Source: Myxococcota bacterium | GTDB taxonomy: Bacteria; Myxococcota_A; Polyangia; Polyangiales; Houyiibacteriaceae | NCBI GenBank assembly: GCA_020629955.1 | Contig: JAHDCI010000021.1 | Coordinates: 3,279-47,746 of the forward strand | DNA: 44,468 nucleotides | Direction of reading: 5' to 3' | Shown here: positions 1 to 9,108 of the stretch, piece by piece | Position numbering within the stretch: the first letter of the stretch is position 1 | Layout of the letters: each line of letters opens with the position of its first letter | Notes under the pieces: generated by a model | The model's database searches: none | The model's input: the letters and a program-made list of their open reading frames with translations, nothing else | What the model was told of the DNA's origin: nothing | Translations under genes and position numbers: made by a program

Positions 1-116
1 TCATGTACGAGATCCCATCGCAGTCGAATATCAAGGAAGTCGTGATCAGCGAAGACGTGGTTGCGAAGGGGGATAAGCCCTTGATTGTATACGAAAAAGA
101 GGCCGAACTCGCGTAA
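1..116 (+). CDS. clpX: ClpX C-terminus (partial)
   Basis: Only the last 37 or so codons are present, in the frame that starts at base 3, and they end with TAA at 114-116. The reading ([20 protein letters not shown], then [16 protein letters not shown]) matches the end of ClpX, where the sensor-2 domain closes with a segment of the form MY-lPs---v--VVI-e-V followed by PL-iY. ClpX is the AAA+ unfoldase that feeds ClpP. The clpX-lon order seen here is widely conserved in Proteobacteria and relatives, which supports the call. The N-terminal zinc-binding and AAA+ parts lie outside the window, so they cannot be judged. Confidence 0.85.
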   Translation, partial: MYEIPSQSNIKEVVISEDVVAKGDKPLIVYEKEAELA

Positions 117-132
117 GGCGGCTTGCCTCTCG

Positions 133-166
133 CCCTCTCGTGTCCAGGTTGGGCCGAGAGGGTTTT
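133..166 (+). terminator. Intrinsic terminator after clpX
   Basis: CCCTCTCG at 133-140 pairs perfectly with CGAGAGGG at 155-162, with a 14-nt loop, and TTTT follows at 163-166. It lies 17 nt after the clpX stop and before the chosen lon start at 207, so lon probably has its own promoter in the remaining 40 nt, although I cannot point to a clear one. Confidence 0.6.
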
Positions 167-206
167 CTGCGTCCTGAGGGCGCTTCTATTCAACCAAACG
201 AGACTT

Positions 207-2693
207 ATGTTTTTTCATCGAAACGACAACGGCGAGGACACGCCGGAAGGAACGGCACGCCAGGTTCTTCCGCTCTTGCCGCTCCGCGATATTATCGTTT
301 TCCCGCACATGGTCGTGCCGCTCTTCGTAGGACGCGAACGTTCGATCGCTGCGCTTGAGGAAGCGATGAGTCAAGAGAAGGAGATTCTCTTGGCGGCGCA
401 GAAGAAAGCGAAGACCAACGATCCGACGCCGGAGGATATCTACGAAGTCGGAACGGTCGGTACGATCGTTCAACTTCTGCGACTTCCGGATGGGACCGTG
501 AAGGTGCTTGTCGAAGGAAAGCGCCGGGTCACGATTCAACGTTTCGTTCCAAGCGATGATTTTTTCGCGTGCGAAGTTGAAACGCTCGCCGAGACGATCT
601 CCGAAGGCGTCGAGTACGAAGCGCTCATGCGAAGCGTGAAGACCGCGTTCGAGAGCTACGTCAAGCTCAACAAGCGTATCCCGCCCGAGATGCTCGTGAC
701 CGTTCAGGCGATCGAGGAACCCTCTCGTCTCGCCGACACCGTCGTGGTCCACCTCATGAGCGTGAAGCTTGGCGACCGCCAAGAGATCCTCGAGACGACC
801 GACCCTGCGAAGCGCCTTGAGCGTCTTCTGAAGCTCATGAACGCCGAGATCGAGATTCTTCAGGTTGAGAAGAAGATCCGTTCCCGCGTGAAGAAGCAGA
901 TGGAGAAGAGCCAGAAGGAGTATTACCTCAACGAGCAGATGCAGGCGATCCAGAAAGAGCTGGGCGGCCGCGACGAGTTCAAGAGCGAACTGGAAGAGAT
1001 GGAGGACCGTCTCGGCAAGAAGAAGCTCACCGAGGAGGCAACGCTGCGTGTCCGCAAGGAGCTGAAGAAGCTCAAGATGATGCAGCCGATGAGTGCGGAG
1101 GCGACGGTCGTCCGAAACTACCTCGATTGGATTCTCACGCTCCCCTGGTTTGAGAAGTCAGAAGAGAACTACGATATCGATGAAGCGGAATCGGTGCTCG
1201 ACGAAGACCACTATGGTCTGAAGAAGCCGAAAGAACGCATTCTCGAATATCTCGCGGTCCAGGCGCTCGTGAAGAAGCTCAAAGGCCCGGTCATCTGCCT
1301 GGTCGGCCCGCCCGGCGTCGGTAAGACCTCACTCGCGAAGAGCATCGCTCGCGCGACAGGGCGCGAGTTCGTCCGGCTGAGCCTCGGTGGCGTTCGCGAT
1401 GAAGCCGAGATTCGTGGTCATCGCCGAACGTATATCGGTGCGCTTCCTGGTCGACTCATTCAATCGCTCAAGAAAGTCGGAACGAATAATCCCGTGATGC
1501 TTCTCGACGAGATCGACAAGATGACGAGCGACTTCCGTGGGGATCCCGCTGCCGCGCTGCTCGAGGTTCTCGACCCCGAACAGAATCACAACTTTAACGA
1601 CCACTACCTCGACCTCGATTACGACCTCTCCGACGTGATGTTCATTACGACGGCGAACTCGCTCTCGGGTATTCCGCTTCCCTTGCGGGACCGCATGGAG
1701 ATTCTGGAACTCTCCGGATATACCGAGTTCGAGAAGCTCAACATCTCGGTTCGCTACCTCGTGCCGCGCCAGCTAAAGGCGGCAGGACTCGAGGACGTGG
1801 ATGTGGAACTCACCGAGAACGCGATCCGAACGATCATTCATCACTACACTCGCGAAAGTGGCGTGCGAAACCTCGAGCGTGAGATCGGCAGCGTTTGCCG
1901 CAAGATCGCGCGCCGTGTGCTGAAGGAAGGCAAGGACGCGAGTTATCGCATCGCCGCCAAGAATATCCCCGAGCTGCTGGGTGTACCGCGCTACCGTCCC
2001 AACAAGTCAACCGAATCGGATCTGATCGGGATGACAAACGGTCTAAGTGTGTCGAGCTATGGTGGCAGCGTTCTCGAATGCGAAGCCGCCATCCTTCCCG
2101 GGAAGGGCAAGCTGGTCATCACCGGGCTGCTTGAGAAGGGAATGCAGGAGTCGGCTCAAGCGGCGATGAGCTACATCCGTTCGCGCCATCGCGCGCTTGG
2201 GCTCGAAGAAGACTTCCACGAGAAGTACGACGTGCACGTTCATTTCCCCGAGTTCGTTCAGAAGGACGGTCCAAGTGCAGGCATCACGATGGCGACCAGC
2301 ATTGCCTCGACGTTCTTGAGGATCCCGGTCCGAAAGAACGTTGCAATGACCGGAGAAATTACGCTTCGCGGTCGCGTTATGCCGATCGGTGGCCTGAAGG
2401 AGAAGATGCTCGCGGCGCACCGTGCGGGGATCGATACCATTCTGGTTCCCCGCGAGAACCGGAAGGACCTACGGGAGATCCCGCGTCGTGTCCTCAACGT
2501 CATGCGGGTCGTACTTGTCGAACATATGGATCAGGTTCTGACCGAGGCGCTCGTTCTCTCCGACCCGGATTCTCTCTTTGGCAGCAATCGAGCTCACCCA
2601 CTCGAGTACCGTCACGGGAAGCTTGTGAAGAACGACGCGCCCGGAGCGGAAGTTCCCGCACCAACCGTCGACGCTCCCGGCGCCCAGCAGTAA
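207..2693 (+). CDS. lon: Lon ATP-dependent protease
   Basis: Cytoplasmic AAA+ serine protease that degrades misfolded and regulatory proteins. I start at ATG 207, giving 828 residues, because a LON N-domain normally begins just before the [15 protein letters not shown] motif; the longer frame to 123 overlaps the clpX terminator. Order: N-terminal substrate domain (about 20-210), coiled coil rich in Lys and Glu (about 215-280), Walker A GPPGVGKT near 366-373, Walker B LLDEIDK, then the protease domain. The catalytic dyad is visible as Ser690 in KDGPSAGI and Lys733 in GGLKEKML, with the 43-residue separation of E. coli Lon. The short tail rich in Ala and Pro after about 800 is not conserved in the family. 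Complete and ordinary. Confidence 0.97.
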   Translation: MFFHRNDNGEDTPEGTARQVLPLLPLRDIIVFPHMVVPLFVGRERSIAALEEAMSQEKEILLAAQKKAKTNDPTPEDIYEVGTVGTIVQLLRLPDGTVKVLVEGKRRVTIQRFVPSDDFFACEVETLAETISEGVEYEALMRSVKTAFESYVKLNKRIPPEMLVTVQAIEEPSRLADTVVVHLMSVKLGDRQEILETTDPAKRLERLLKLMNAEIEILQVEKKIRSRVKKQMEKSQKEYYLNEQMQAIQKELGGRDEFKSELEEMEDRLGKKKLTEEATLRVRKELKKLKMMQPMSAEATVVRNYLDWILTLPWFEKSEENYDIDEAESVLDEDHYGLKKPKERILEYLAVQALVKKLKGPVICLVGPPGVGKTSLAKSIARATGREFVRLSLGGVRDEAEIRGHRRTYIGALPGRLIQSLKKVGTNNPVMLLDEIDKMTSDFRGDPAAALLEVLDPEQNHNFNDHYLDLDYDLSDVMFITTANSLSGIPLPLRDRMEILELSGYTEFEKLNISVRYLVPRQLKAAGLEDVDVELTENAIRTIIHHYTRESGVRNLEREIGSVCRKIARRVLKEGKDASYRIAAKNIPELLGVPRYRPNKSTESDLIGMTNGLSVSSYGGSVLECEAAILPGKGKLVITGLLEKGMQESAQAAMSYIRSRHRALGLEEDFHEKYDVHVHFPEFVQKDGPSAGITMATSIASTFLRIPVRKNVAMTGEITLRGRVMPIGGLKEKMLAAHRAGIDTILVPRENRKDLREIPRRVLNVMRVVLVEHMDQVLTEALVLSDPDSLFGSNRAHPLEYRHGKLVKNDAPGAEVPAPTVDAPGAQQ

Positions 2694-2710
2694 CGCCGGG
2701 CTAACGGAAG

Positions 2711-2741
2711 ACGCCCTCACCGACGGTGAGGGCGTTTTCGT
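2711..2741 (+). terminator. Strong intrinsic terminator after lon
   Basis: ACGCCCTCACC at 2711-2721 pairs perfectly over 11 bp with GGTGAGGGCGT at 2725-2735 around a GAC loop, followed by a T-rich run. It ends lon transcription just before the convergent tetR-like gene. Confidence 0.85.
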
Positions 2742-2747
2742 TTCGGG

Positions 2748-3386
2748 CTATTCGCCGTCCTCTCGAGTCGCTGTTTCGAGTTCAAGACCGCGCACGATAT
2801 TTTCGCCGAACCAACGGTGATAGCTTGGGCTACCTCCATCCTCGAAGTCGATACCAAGCCTCTTCGCGATCGCCTCGCCGGCGATCGATTCTCCGACTGC
2901 GATGACCGCGAGGTGATAGAGCATGGCCCGAGTGTCGAAGCCATCTTCGCTTGTGTCTCGCAGACCAAAGCGAACGTCTCGCCACTGGTTCATTGCTTCG
3001 ACGATGACGTTCAGGTCCGGGAGTTCAAGCTCTCCGACGTGGCCGCTCATCATTAGCCACGCGACGAGGCGACCGAAATCATCCGATTGAACGCGCTGAA
3101 ACAGCCCGTGAATCGCCCCCGGGAGATCTTCGCTCTGAGCTGATGCGAGCTCCACCAACCCTCGCAATAGTGACTCTCGCGCCGTGTGGAGCGAACGGGT
3201 GGTCAACGCCTTCAGGAGCGCATCGCGGCTGCCAAAATGATGGAGTAGCGTGGAGTGCCCCATGCCAGCGCGACGTGCGACCTCCTGAATCCGAAGGCCA
3301 GCGGGACCCACCTCTCGCACCACTTCGGACGCCGCCCGAAGGATCTCCGCGCGAGCTTCCTCCGGTGTTCTACGGATCCGTGGCAT
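2748..3386 (-). CDS. TetR/AcrR-family transcriptional regulator
   Basis: The 212-residue protein starts with a TetR helix-turn-helix: ARAEILRAASEVVREVG, then GLRIQEVARRAGMGHSTLLHHFGSRDALLKAL, occupying roughly residues 11-62. The remainder is the helical ligand-binding and dimerisation part, with no recognisable ligand class. The start at 3386 has AGGA about 7 nt upstream. The gene is divergent from the ferritin-like gene at 3554, and the spacer holds a 20-bp palindrome sitting on that gene's promoter, so it is likely a repressor of that neighbour and possibly of itself. The ligand is unknown. Family call is secure; target is inference. Confidence 0.92.
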   Translation of the reverse strand: MPRIRRTPEEARAEILRAASEVVREVGPAGLRIQEVARRAGMGHSTLLHHFGSRDALLKALTTRSLHTARESLLRGLVELASAQSEDLPGAIHGLFQRVQSDDFGRLVAWLMMSGHVGELELPDLNVIVEAMNQWRDVRFGLRDTSEDGFDTRAMLYHLAVIAVGESIAGEAIAKRLGIDFEDGGSPSYHRWFGENIVRGLELETATREDGE

Positions 3387-3517
3387 TTCTGCATCCTACC
3401 AGAAAACGTGACCGCTTCGGTTCGAAATGCGCAAAAACTCTTTGGATTCGGTAGCTTGGGTGCTTGCGTTGGTCGTTCGCGCCACACGCTCTTCACGACG
3501 GATGGCCACGGGGAGTC

Positions 3518-3551
3518 TTGACGGAATGCCTTATCGACATTATTGTCGATA
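3518..3551 (+). promoter_or_regulatory. Promoter with overlapping TetR-type operator
   Basis: TTGACG at 3518-3523 and TATTGT at 3541-3546 are separated by 17 bp, a good sigma-70-type pair. A perfect inverted repeat, TATCGACA-TTAT-TGTCGATA at 3532-3551, covers the -10 element. The start codon at 3554 follows the -10 by 7 nt and has no Shine-Dalgarno sequence, so the transcript is predicted to be leaderless. The size and symmetry fit a TetR-family operator, and a TetR gene is divergent 165 bp away. Confidence 0.7.
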
Positions 3552-3553
3552 GT

Positions 3554-4414
3554 ATGGAGCCCACTTTTTCTGAAGCCTCTTTGTCCCCGTCGTCCTCTGC
3601 AAGCGCGCGACCGACCATTCACGTACGTCGCCCGAAGTTCGACTTCGATGATATCGATCGTCCATTCTTCTACCGGGACAACCCCATTTTGAGCGCGTTC
3701 TTTGTCTCGGTCTCAGCTGCGTTTCCGCCGGGCGAAGCTGCCTTCATTCGCGCCGTAAAGCGCTACGAGGATGAGATTCAAGATCCGAAGCTGCGCCAGG
3801 ATATCCGGGAGTTCACGCTCCAAGAGGGCCTTCACTCCTTTCATCATCGGCAAATGAATAAGGCATTTGAGCGCGTCGGATACGCTGCGGATTCTGCCAG
3901 CCAGCGCTGGGATGAGATTATCGAGGCCGAGAATGCCAGCGACGAAGATGCACTCGCTCGGACGGTCGCGATGGAACACATCACCGCCGTGATGGCCAAA
4001 GTTGCGCTCGAGAACCCTGCATTGCTTGCGCCGATGCCCGAGTCTCTTCGACAGGCATTTGCGTGGCACGCGATCGAAGAGATCGAACACAAATCGGTAG
4101 CGTTCGAGGTGTATATGAAAGTGATCGGCGACCGATGGCGCCTGCGGCGCGCCTTGCTTCATCAGCACCGCTCGTTCTTTTCGACGGCCCGGACGATTCA
4201 GTTCGAGCTGCTTGGAAAACTCGATTACCAGCCGACGATGAAGCACCGAATCGAGGCCTTGCGTCAGTTCCTTCAGCCGCGCGGGATCTTTCGTGCCCTG
4301 GCGGGTGAATCCCTCCGTTTCATGGGGCAGGACTTCCATCCCTGGGACGTCGATGAGTCGGCACTCATCGGCGACGCAGAGCAGATGCTCGATCCCGCTT
4401 ATCGCGCCGCGTGA
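3554..4414 (+). CDS. Ferritin-like predicted metal-dependent hydrolase (PF10118-like)
   Basis: The 286-residue protein has a Pro/Arg-rich start and then a helical bundle with carboxylate/His motifs: TLQEGLHSFHH, MEHITAVMAK and WHAIEEIEHKSVAFEVY. The EE-EHKSVAFEVY signature and the length match the predicted metal-dependent hydrolase family annotated as PF10118, whose members are often beside TetR regulators in Actinobacteria and Proteobacteria. The metal and substrate are not established. ATG 3554 is chosen over an upstream TTG at 3464 because it follows the promoter immediately and the upstream residues include the operator. Expression is probably controlled by the divergent TetR protein. 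Confidence 0.85.
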   Translation: MEPTFSEASLSPSSSASARPTIHVRRPKFDFDDIDRPFFYRDNPILSAFFVSVSAAFPPGEAAFIRAVKRYEDEIQDPKLRQDIREFTLQEGLHSFHHRQMNKAFERVGYAADSASQRWDEIIEAENASDEDALARTVAMEHITAVMAKVALENPALLAPMPESLRQAFAWHAIEEIEHKSVAFEVYMKVIGDRWRLRRALLHQHRSFFSTARTIQFELLGKLDYQPTMKHRIEALRQFLQPRGIFRALAGESLRFMGQDFHPWDVDESALIGDAEQMLDPAYRAA

Positions 4415-4453
4415 GAGCTCACTCGCCCCGCCTCGGCATCTTTGTTCGACGCA

Positions 4454-5728
4454 CTACTTCGAGCGAAATAGCCCGACCCCGAACCCGCGGGCAGGAGAAC
4501 GGGACGTGGCGGCTTGGCGGACCAGGTCGAGCGCGATGTACGCCGCGTGCAATCGGATTCGTTCCCGTCCCCCGCGGAGCTGGTGGCGCACAGTATAGAG
4601 CTCGTCGCCTTTTGCGAGACCAAACCAGACAGTGCCGACCGGCTTCGCTTCGGTCCCCCCGCCGGGGCCGGCAATTCCCGTAATGGCAACCGCGATATCG
4701 GATCCCGCGCTGCGCTTTGCACCTTTGGCCATCGCGCCAGCGGTCTCTGCGCTGACGGCTCCGAAGCCGCGCAGGGTATCGGTGGAAACATTCAAGAGAG
4801 AGGTTTTCGCCGCGTTTGAGTATGTGACGAGACTCGCGAGGAAGTAATCCGAAGCCCCAGGGGCCTCGGTCAACATCGAGCCGACCATCCCGCCAGTGCA
4901 CGACTCTGCGACCGCGAGTGTTAGGCCTGCCGAACGTAGCTGCTCCCCGACGATCGCCGGGAAAGAATCTTCGCGTTCGCCGTACGCGGCTTGACCGAGT
5001 CGGTTCTTGATTTCCCGTGCGACGTCTCGTGCGCGTGACTCGCACTCCGCGGGGCTGCCGTTCGTCGCGAGGATCTTCAATTCAACTTCTGGAAACTCGA
5101 CGCGGTACGCGATGGTGACGTCTGGGCGTTCATGTAGGTCTCGGATGCGATCGGCGATGCTCGCCTCGCCCATCCCGAAGACGCGGACGTGTACCTGATT
5201 CGCACTTCGTTCGGAGCGGGCTGAGATTGCCGGAACGACCGTCTCGTCGAACATGCGCTTCATCTCCCGGGGCACGCCGGGAAGAAAGAACGCGACTTTT
5301 CCGCTTTGCTCCACGCAGAAGCCGGGGGCAGTTCCGGTGGGGTTCGGAATAACAGAAGCCGACTTTGGTCGGTCTGCCATCTTCATCCGACCTTCGGTGA
5401 AAGGCAGGCCTCTGTTCTCATATGCGCGGCGAAGCTCCGCGAGCGCTTGATCGTCACGGACTACCTCTTCGCGCAGCGCCTGTGCGGCCGTCACCGCCGT
5501 AAGATCGTCGTCAGTCGGGCCAAGCCCGCCCGTCGCGATCACGACCTCGTGTCGTCCGAGCAGCTCTTGGATCGCGCGCACGAGCGATTCCTCTTCGTCC
5601 GCCACAGTGAGGTGCTCTCCCACCGTGAACCCCAGCGCGATCAACTGTTCGCTGAGCCAAGTTGCGTTGGTATTTACCAGCTCACCTCGGGTGAGCTCGG
5701 TACCGATGGATAAAACGGCGGCCGTCAT
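4454..5728 (-). CDS. cinA: CinA-family protein: MoCF-like plus nicotinamide-nucleotide amidase domains
   Basis: The 424-residue protein has both standard CinA parts. The N-terminal MoaB/MogA-like domain carries TGGLGPTDDDLT at 66-77; in CinA this part acts as an ADP-ribose pyrophosphatase-like domain. The C-terminal PncC-type amidase has ESCTGG at 275-280 and ITGIAGPGGGTEAKPVGTV around 349-367, the site that deamidates nicotinamide mononucleotide in NAD recycling. The length is normal for a full CinA. It is convergent with the ferritin-like gene, with a 39-bp gap and no evident terminator hairpin. The SD before ATG 5728 is weak. Confidence 0.95.
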   Translation of the reverse strand: MTAAVLSIGTELTRGELVNTNATWLSEQLIALGFTVGEHLTVADEEESLVRAIQELLGRHEVVIATGGLGPTDDDLTAVTAAQALREEVVRDDQALAELRRAYENRGLPFTEGRMKMADRPKSASVIPNPTGTAPGFCVEQSGKVAFFLPGVPREMKRMFDETVVPAISARSERSANQVHVRVFGMGEASIADRIRDLHERPDVTIAYRVEFPEVELKILATNGSPAECESRARDVAREIKNRLGQAAYGEREDSFPAIVGEQLRSAGLTLAVAESCTGGMVGSMLTEAPGASDYFLASLVTYSNAAKTSLLNVSTDTLRGFGAVSAETAGAMAKGAKRSAGSDIAVAITGIAGPGGGTEAKPVGTVWFGLAKGDELYTVRHQLRGGRERIRLHAAYIALDLVRQAATSRSPARGFGVGLFRSK

Positions 5729-5905
5729 GGGGGCCTAGAAGTTTGGTGCTCTCCGTCGTTCAGGTCAATCTTCGCGTGTTCTTTTAGCGTACGCGGTGGC
5801 CGCGTCCGGCCTCCTTACAGAGGTTTCGCGCGAAGTCCTCCTCGCCTCGGCGCGGCTTCTGCACTTCCGCAGGCATCTCGAGCATGAATCGGTTAAGGTC
5901 CTCGC

Positions 5906-6571
5906 GTGGGCAATATCTCTCGATTCCTAGCGCAGTGGCTTGTCGTATTCGTGCTAATCGGCTGCTCGCGCTCGGCCGCCATCGCGCCTCCCTCGGAGAC
6001 TCTCCGGGAAATCGCTGTCGCGCTTCGAAACGCGGACGCGGAGGCGTTGCACGCGCGCCTTCAACCGGCGCTCCGTGAACAAGTGACGGTCGAGGCGATG
6101 CGGGCTTCGCTTGAGCTGTCTGAGGGAGAGGCCGAGGGGCTCGCGGGCGAGCTTGGCGAGGCGTCGCTCACTCCCGTGATGCAATTGGAGACCTCGAGAG
6201 GAGAGGTCGTCGAACTGCGCTCAGAAGACGGCGCATGGCGAGTACACGGTGGGGTCTTTGTGCCGGTGCTTTCCAGCCCCGAAGACGCTGTGCGATCACT
6301 CCGGGCCGCGCTTCAGAGGCGCTCGTTTGAAGCGATGCTCGATGTTCTCGCTCGAGGCCCTCGCAGCGACCTGCAGTCCGAACTTGAACGCTTCATCGAA
6401 GACACGGCCGATCCGCTATCGCTTCATGCCGAGATCGATGGCAATCACGCGCGCGTGCGCATCGGTTCGGGTCGCGTCGTCCATCTTCTGCGAGAGGGCG
6501 GAGAGTGGCGAGTGGAGCGGATCGCGGAGAGTGTTGCGACCCCGAGCCGCCGAGTCGCGCCGCCTCAATGA
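5906..6571 (+). CDS. Lipoprotein of unknown function
   Basis: A 221-residue protein with GTG start preceded by AAGGT about 8 nt upstream. The N-terminus FLAQWLVVFVLIGCSRSA is a signal peptide with lipobox LIGC, so the mature protein begins at Cys20 or close and should be lipid-anchored. The mature part contains two copies of a similar layout: a helical stretch (ETLREIAVALRNADAEALH; EDAVRSLRAALQRRSFEAML) followed by a short beta part ending in GAWRVH or GEWRVERI. This resembles paired small DUF4878/NTF2-like modules, but I cannot name the family. Its stop overlaps the next start as ATGA, so the two genes are translationally coupled. Confidence 0.75.
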   Translation: MGNISRFLAQWLVVFVLIGCSRSAAIAPPSETLREIAVALRNADAEALHARLQPALREQVTVEAMRASLELSEGEAEGLAGELGEASLTPVMQLETSRGEVVELRSEDGAWRVHGGVFVPVLSSPEDAVRSLRAALQRRSFEAMLDVLARGPRSDLQSELERFIEDTADPLSLHAEIDGNHARVRIGSGRVVHLLREGGEWRVERIAESVATPSRRVAPPQ

Positions 6572-7035
6572 ACGAGCAGGCCCGCGCTTATTGGGAGAGC
6601 TTTGCCGCCACACTCGAAGAGGCTCCGGTCTTCGAAGATGTGCTCGTATTCCCTTTCGGAGCCGACCCGGAAACCCAGCGTGAATGCGCTGAGCTCGTGC
6701 TTTGTGGAAAGAAGACAGCGACGGCGTCGCTGCGCTGGGTTTATGATGCGTACCCCGAGGAGCCGATCCCTCGCGCGGACGTCTATTCTGTGGTTCTCGA
6801 CGAAACCGGTTCGCCCGTCGCGATATTGCAGAATACGGAAGTGCGGGTCGCACCCTTCGACGAAGTGAGCGCCGAGCACGCTTTTCTCGAAGGGGAGGGC
6901 GACCGAACGCTGGCGTATTGGCGGGAGGTGCACTGGCGCTTCTTTGCCGAGAGTTGTGCATCGATCGGGCGTGAGCCGCATCCGAAGATGCCGATTCTCC
7001 TGGAACGATTCGTGGTCCGTTACCCGGGCTCTTGA
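6568..7035 (+). CDS. ASCH-domain protein
   Basis: The 155-residue protein starts at ATG 6568, overlapping the upstream lipoprotein stop (ATGA). It contains the ASCH features: FPFGADPETQRECAELVLCGKKTATASL, with the Gly-Lys-Lys-Thr-Ala-Thr turn, and later a beta barrel region leading to FAESC and a conserved ILLERFVVRYP end. ASCH proteins have a PUA-like fold and are thought to bind RNA or modified nucleosides; members close to this one include YqfB-like amidohydrolases acting on N4-acetylcytidine. Which activity applies here is not determined. Coupling to a lipoprotein gene gives no clear functional hint. Confidence 0.85.
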   Translation: MNEQARAYWESFAATLEEAPVFEDVLVFPFGADPETQRECAELVLCGKKTATASLRWVYDAYPEEPIPRADVYSVVLDETGSPVAILQNTEVRVAPFDEVSAEHAFLEGEGDRTLAYWREVHWRFFAESCASIGREPHPKMPILLERFVVRYPGS

Positions 7036-7110
7036 CCCGTTTATTGCATGGCTCGCGCGCAAAGATCATGATGGCGCCTGGCGGATTCCGGGCGACCGTT
7101 TTGAGCGAAT

Positions 7111-8895
7111 ATGAGCGAAGCTTCGAAAAAGAACGAACCAGCGCAGCCTTCCCTGCGACGGTCGCTCGGTCTGACTGCGCTCGTCGGGGTAGCGCTGCTC
7201 TACGCGATCCCCTACGCGCCGAGAAATGGGGTGACCGACGAGGAAGTTCGGATTCATACGACCGCGTCACTCGCGGAATCAGGGAGCTACTCGCTCGGCG
7301 ATATCCGTCGCCGCTGGGGGCAAGCGAGCGACACCGCGTGCGTTGAGCGGAGTCGAAGGGGACGTGTCTATCGGTGCAGCAGCACCGGTGTCCGGCCACG
7401 TTTAAGCCGTGCGTACTTTTCCGCCAAAGCGCCCTTTGCGAGCTGGCTCGCGCTCCCGGGCTACCAGCTTCACCGAGTCTTCGCTGCCCCTCCGGGAAAC
7501 CTCGCGCTCGCGACCTGGCTCTCGCGATGGACGGGCAGCTTTCTCCCATTTCTGTTCTTTCTTTTCTTTGCGCATCGGTGGTTCGGACGGCGAATGCGGA
7601 GCGCGTTGCTCCGTGACCTCAGTTGGTTCGCGCTGGCATTTGGACCTGCGCTCTTTGGTCGCGCTCTCGTTCTCGGGGGACACGTTCCCGCGGCGTGCTC
7701 GGCGTTTGCTTCGTTCATGCTTCTTTCGGACATCGACCGCAGCGAGCTTGGGGCAGGAACCCGGCCGCGTCTTTGGTGGAGCGGGCTTTTTGCCGCGGCC
7801 GCGGCAGGTTTCGATTATCCCGCGGCGTTCGTGAGCATCGGTCTATTCACGTACATGCTCGGACTTACGCGAGCGAAGCGATCTTCCGTCTTCCTGTTCC
7901 TATTCGGCGCGCTCTTTCCGCTGACGCTTTTGCTTCACTTTCACTGGTCTGCTTTTGGAACCCCTCTAACCTTGCCCCACTACTTCCGTGAGGATGTTGC
8001 GCGGCGAGCGTATCGAGGGTCGTTCTTTGCGTTGCTTCACTTGCCGATGGAGGCGATTCGCGATCAGCTCGTGCACCCACGACTTGGGCTTCTCGTGACG
8101 ACGCCGATGCTCGTGTTGAGTCCCCTCGCGCTGCGAATGGTCCGAGGTTGGCGCGCGATAATTGCTCTTGTGACGGCGCTGGTCCTGCTCTGGTTTTCGG
8201 CGTCGATCCAAAACTGGGAAGGCGACGGAGGCTATGGGCCACGTCACCTGATTGTCCTCGTTCCGTTTCTGCTCGCCGGAGTTGGGCTTAGCCTCGACCG
8301 ACTTCGTCTGAAATGGTTGGCGGAATCCGCAGCGCTCGGTGCGTCGCTCGCCGGCATATTGCTCACGCTTTGCGTCGCCGCGATTCCGCGGATGCCGGAA
8401 CTCCGGGTGCCCGTCGAGGAACTCTTTCACGGCATGCTCGCGCAGGGCTATGGACCCCGAAATCTACTCTCCCCCTGGGGGGTCGAAGGCCTCTTCGCCT
8501 ATCTACCGCTCGCGCTGCTCATGTTCGGGGGGCTGGTTTGGGTTTTGCGCGGGGCGTCGACTCAGCTGCTTCGAATCAGCGTTTTGGGTGCCGCCGCACT
8601 CCTGCTCTTCCTGGTCCCATCAACCTTCCGGCGGGCGGGAGATGAGTTCTCACGGGCCCGTGCCGCCGCGCTTTATGAGGAGTGGGGAGATAGTTCGGGC
8701 GGGACTCCCGAGCGTCTTGAGCGGGAGCTCGCAGAAGCAATGCAAACCGGGGCGGCCGAGCCGGTGTTGCGTGAGCTTCTCGAAGACCTCCATGAGCGAT
8801 ATCGGGCGCAGCACCGCTCCGAAGATGTGCGCCGGATCCGTGCGATTGGAAGCGCTCGTGACATCTCGCTTCGAGTGCGTGGTTCAAATCGCTAG
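7111..8895 (+). CDS. Large polytopic membrane protein, GT-C-like
   Basis: A 594-residue protein with about ten or more hydrophobic spans (for example LTALVGVALLYAIPYAP, FLPFLFFLFFAH, IIALVTALVLLWFSA, LPLALLMFGGLVWVL) and a soluble C-terminal tail after about 510. The N-terminal external loop with TDEEVRIHTTASLAESGSY resembles the catalytic first loop of ArnT/PMT-like GT-C glycosyltransferases, which commonly carry an acidic pair there; this is suggestive only. The start has GAGCGA just upstream. The last codons, reading VRGSNR then TAG, are contributed by repeat copy 1, so the C-terminus has probably been remodelled. Function unknown. Confidence 0.7.
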   Translation: MSEASKKNEPAQPSLRRSLGLTALVGVALLYAIPYAPRNGVTDEEVRIHTTASLAESGSYSLGDIRRRWGQASDTACVERSRRGRVYRCSSTGVRPRLSRAYFSAKAPFASWLALPGYQLHRVFAAPPGNLALATWLSRWTGSFLPFLFFLFFAHRWFGRRMRSALLRDLSWFALAFGPALFGRALVLGGHVPAACSAFASFMLLSDIDRSELGAGTRPRLWWSGLFAAAAAGFDYPAAFVSIGLFTYMLGLTRAKRSSVFLFLFGALFPLTLLLHFHWSAFGTPLTLPHYFREDVARRAYRGSFFALLHLPMEAIRDQLVHPRLGLLVTTPMLVLSPLALRMVRGWRAIIALVTALVLLWFSASIQNWEGDGGYGPRHLIVLVPFLLAGVGLSLDRLRLKWLAESAALGASLAGILLTLCVAAIPRMPELRVPVEELFHGMLAQGYGPRNLLSPWGVEGLFAYLPLALLMFGGLVWVLRGASTQLLRISVLGAAALLLFLVPSTFRRAGDEFSRARAAALYEEWGDSSGGTPERLERELAEAMQTGAAEPVLRELLEDLHERYRAQHRSEDVRRIRAIGSARDISLRVRGSNR

Positions 8896-9035
8896 AAGGG
8901 CCCTCTTCCGCCAGGAGCGCTGAGCCGAGCTTCGCTTTTCCTTCGAACGACTCGGCACGTCGTTCGCCTGTCGAAGCTCGCCTCGGTGCCCCTGACGAAA
9001 GATTATCCCGTCTATCGATTTGATCCCCGCACTAG
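8873..9035. repeat. Hairpin repeat element, copy 1
   Basis: 163 bp. The left end GAGTGCGTGGTTCAAATCG matches, in inverted form, the right end CGATTTGATCCCCGCACTAG. Inside, CTCTTCCGCCAGG is complementary to CCCTGACGAAAGA-like sequence near the right arm, and a central foldback uses GCCGAGCTTCG and CGAAGCTCGCCTCGG. It shares about 70% or more by eye with copies at 24101 and 36114. It overlaps the last seven codons of the upstream membrane-protein gene and supplies its TAG stop. Likely a MITE-like or REP-like non-autonomous element. Confidence 0.8.
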
Positions 9036-9108
9036 CGGGAGAGGAATCGCTCCATCTTCGCTGACCAGCGCCTCGAAGCTCGCGTCCGCCGCATAACTTT
9101 GGTAAAAA

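Noticed and set aside
123-206. Upstream extension of lon
   Set aside because: It includes the clpX terminator and is not conserved in Lon.
3464-3553. Upstream TTG start for the ferritin-like gene
   Set aside because: Would put the promoter and operator inside the coding region; the added residues have no family support.
5784-5885. 33-codon minus-strand frame (MLEMPAEVQKPRRGEEDF...) between cinA and the lipoprotein gene
   Set aside because: High GC at third positions, but no SD, no homology I recognise and no context. Kept as unsupported.
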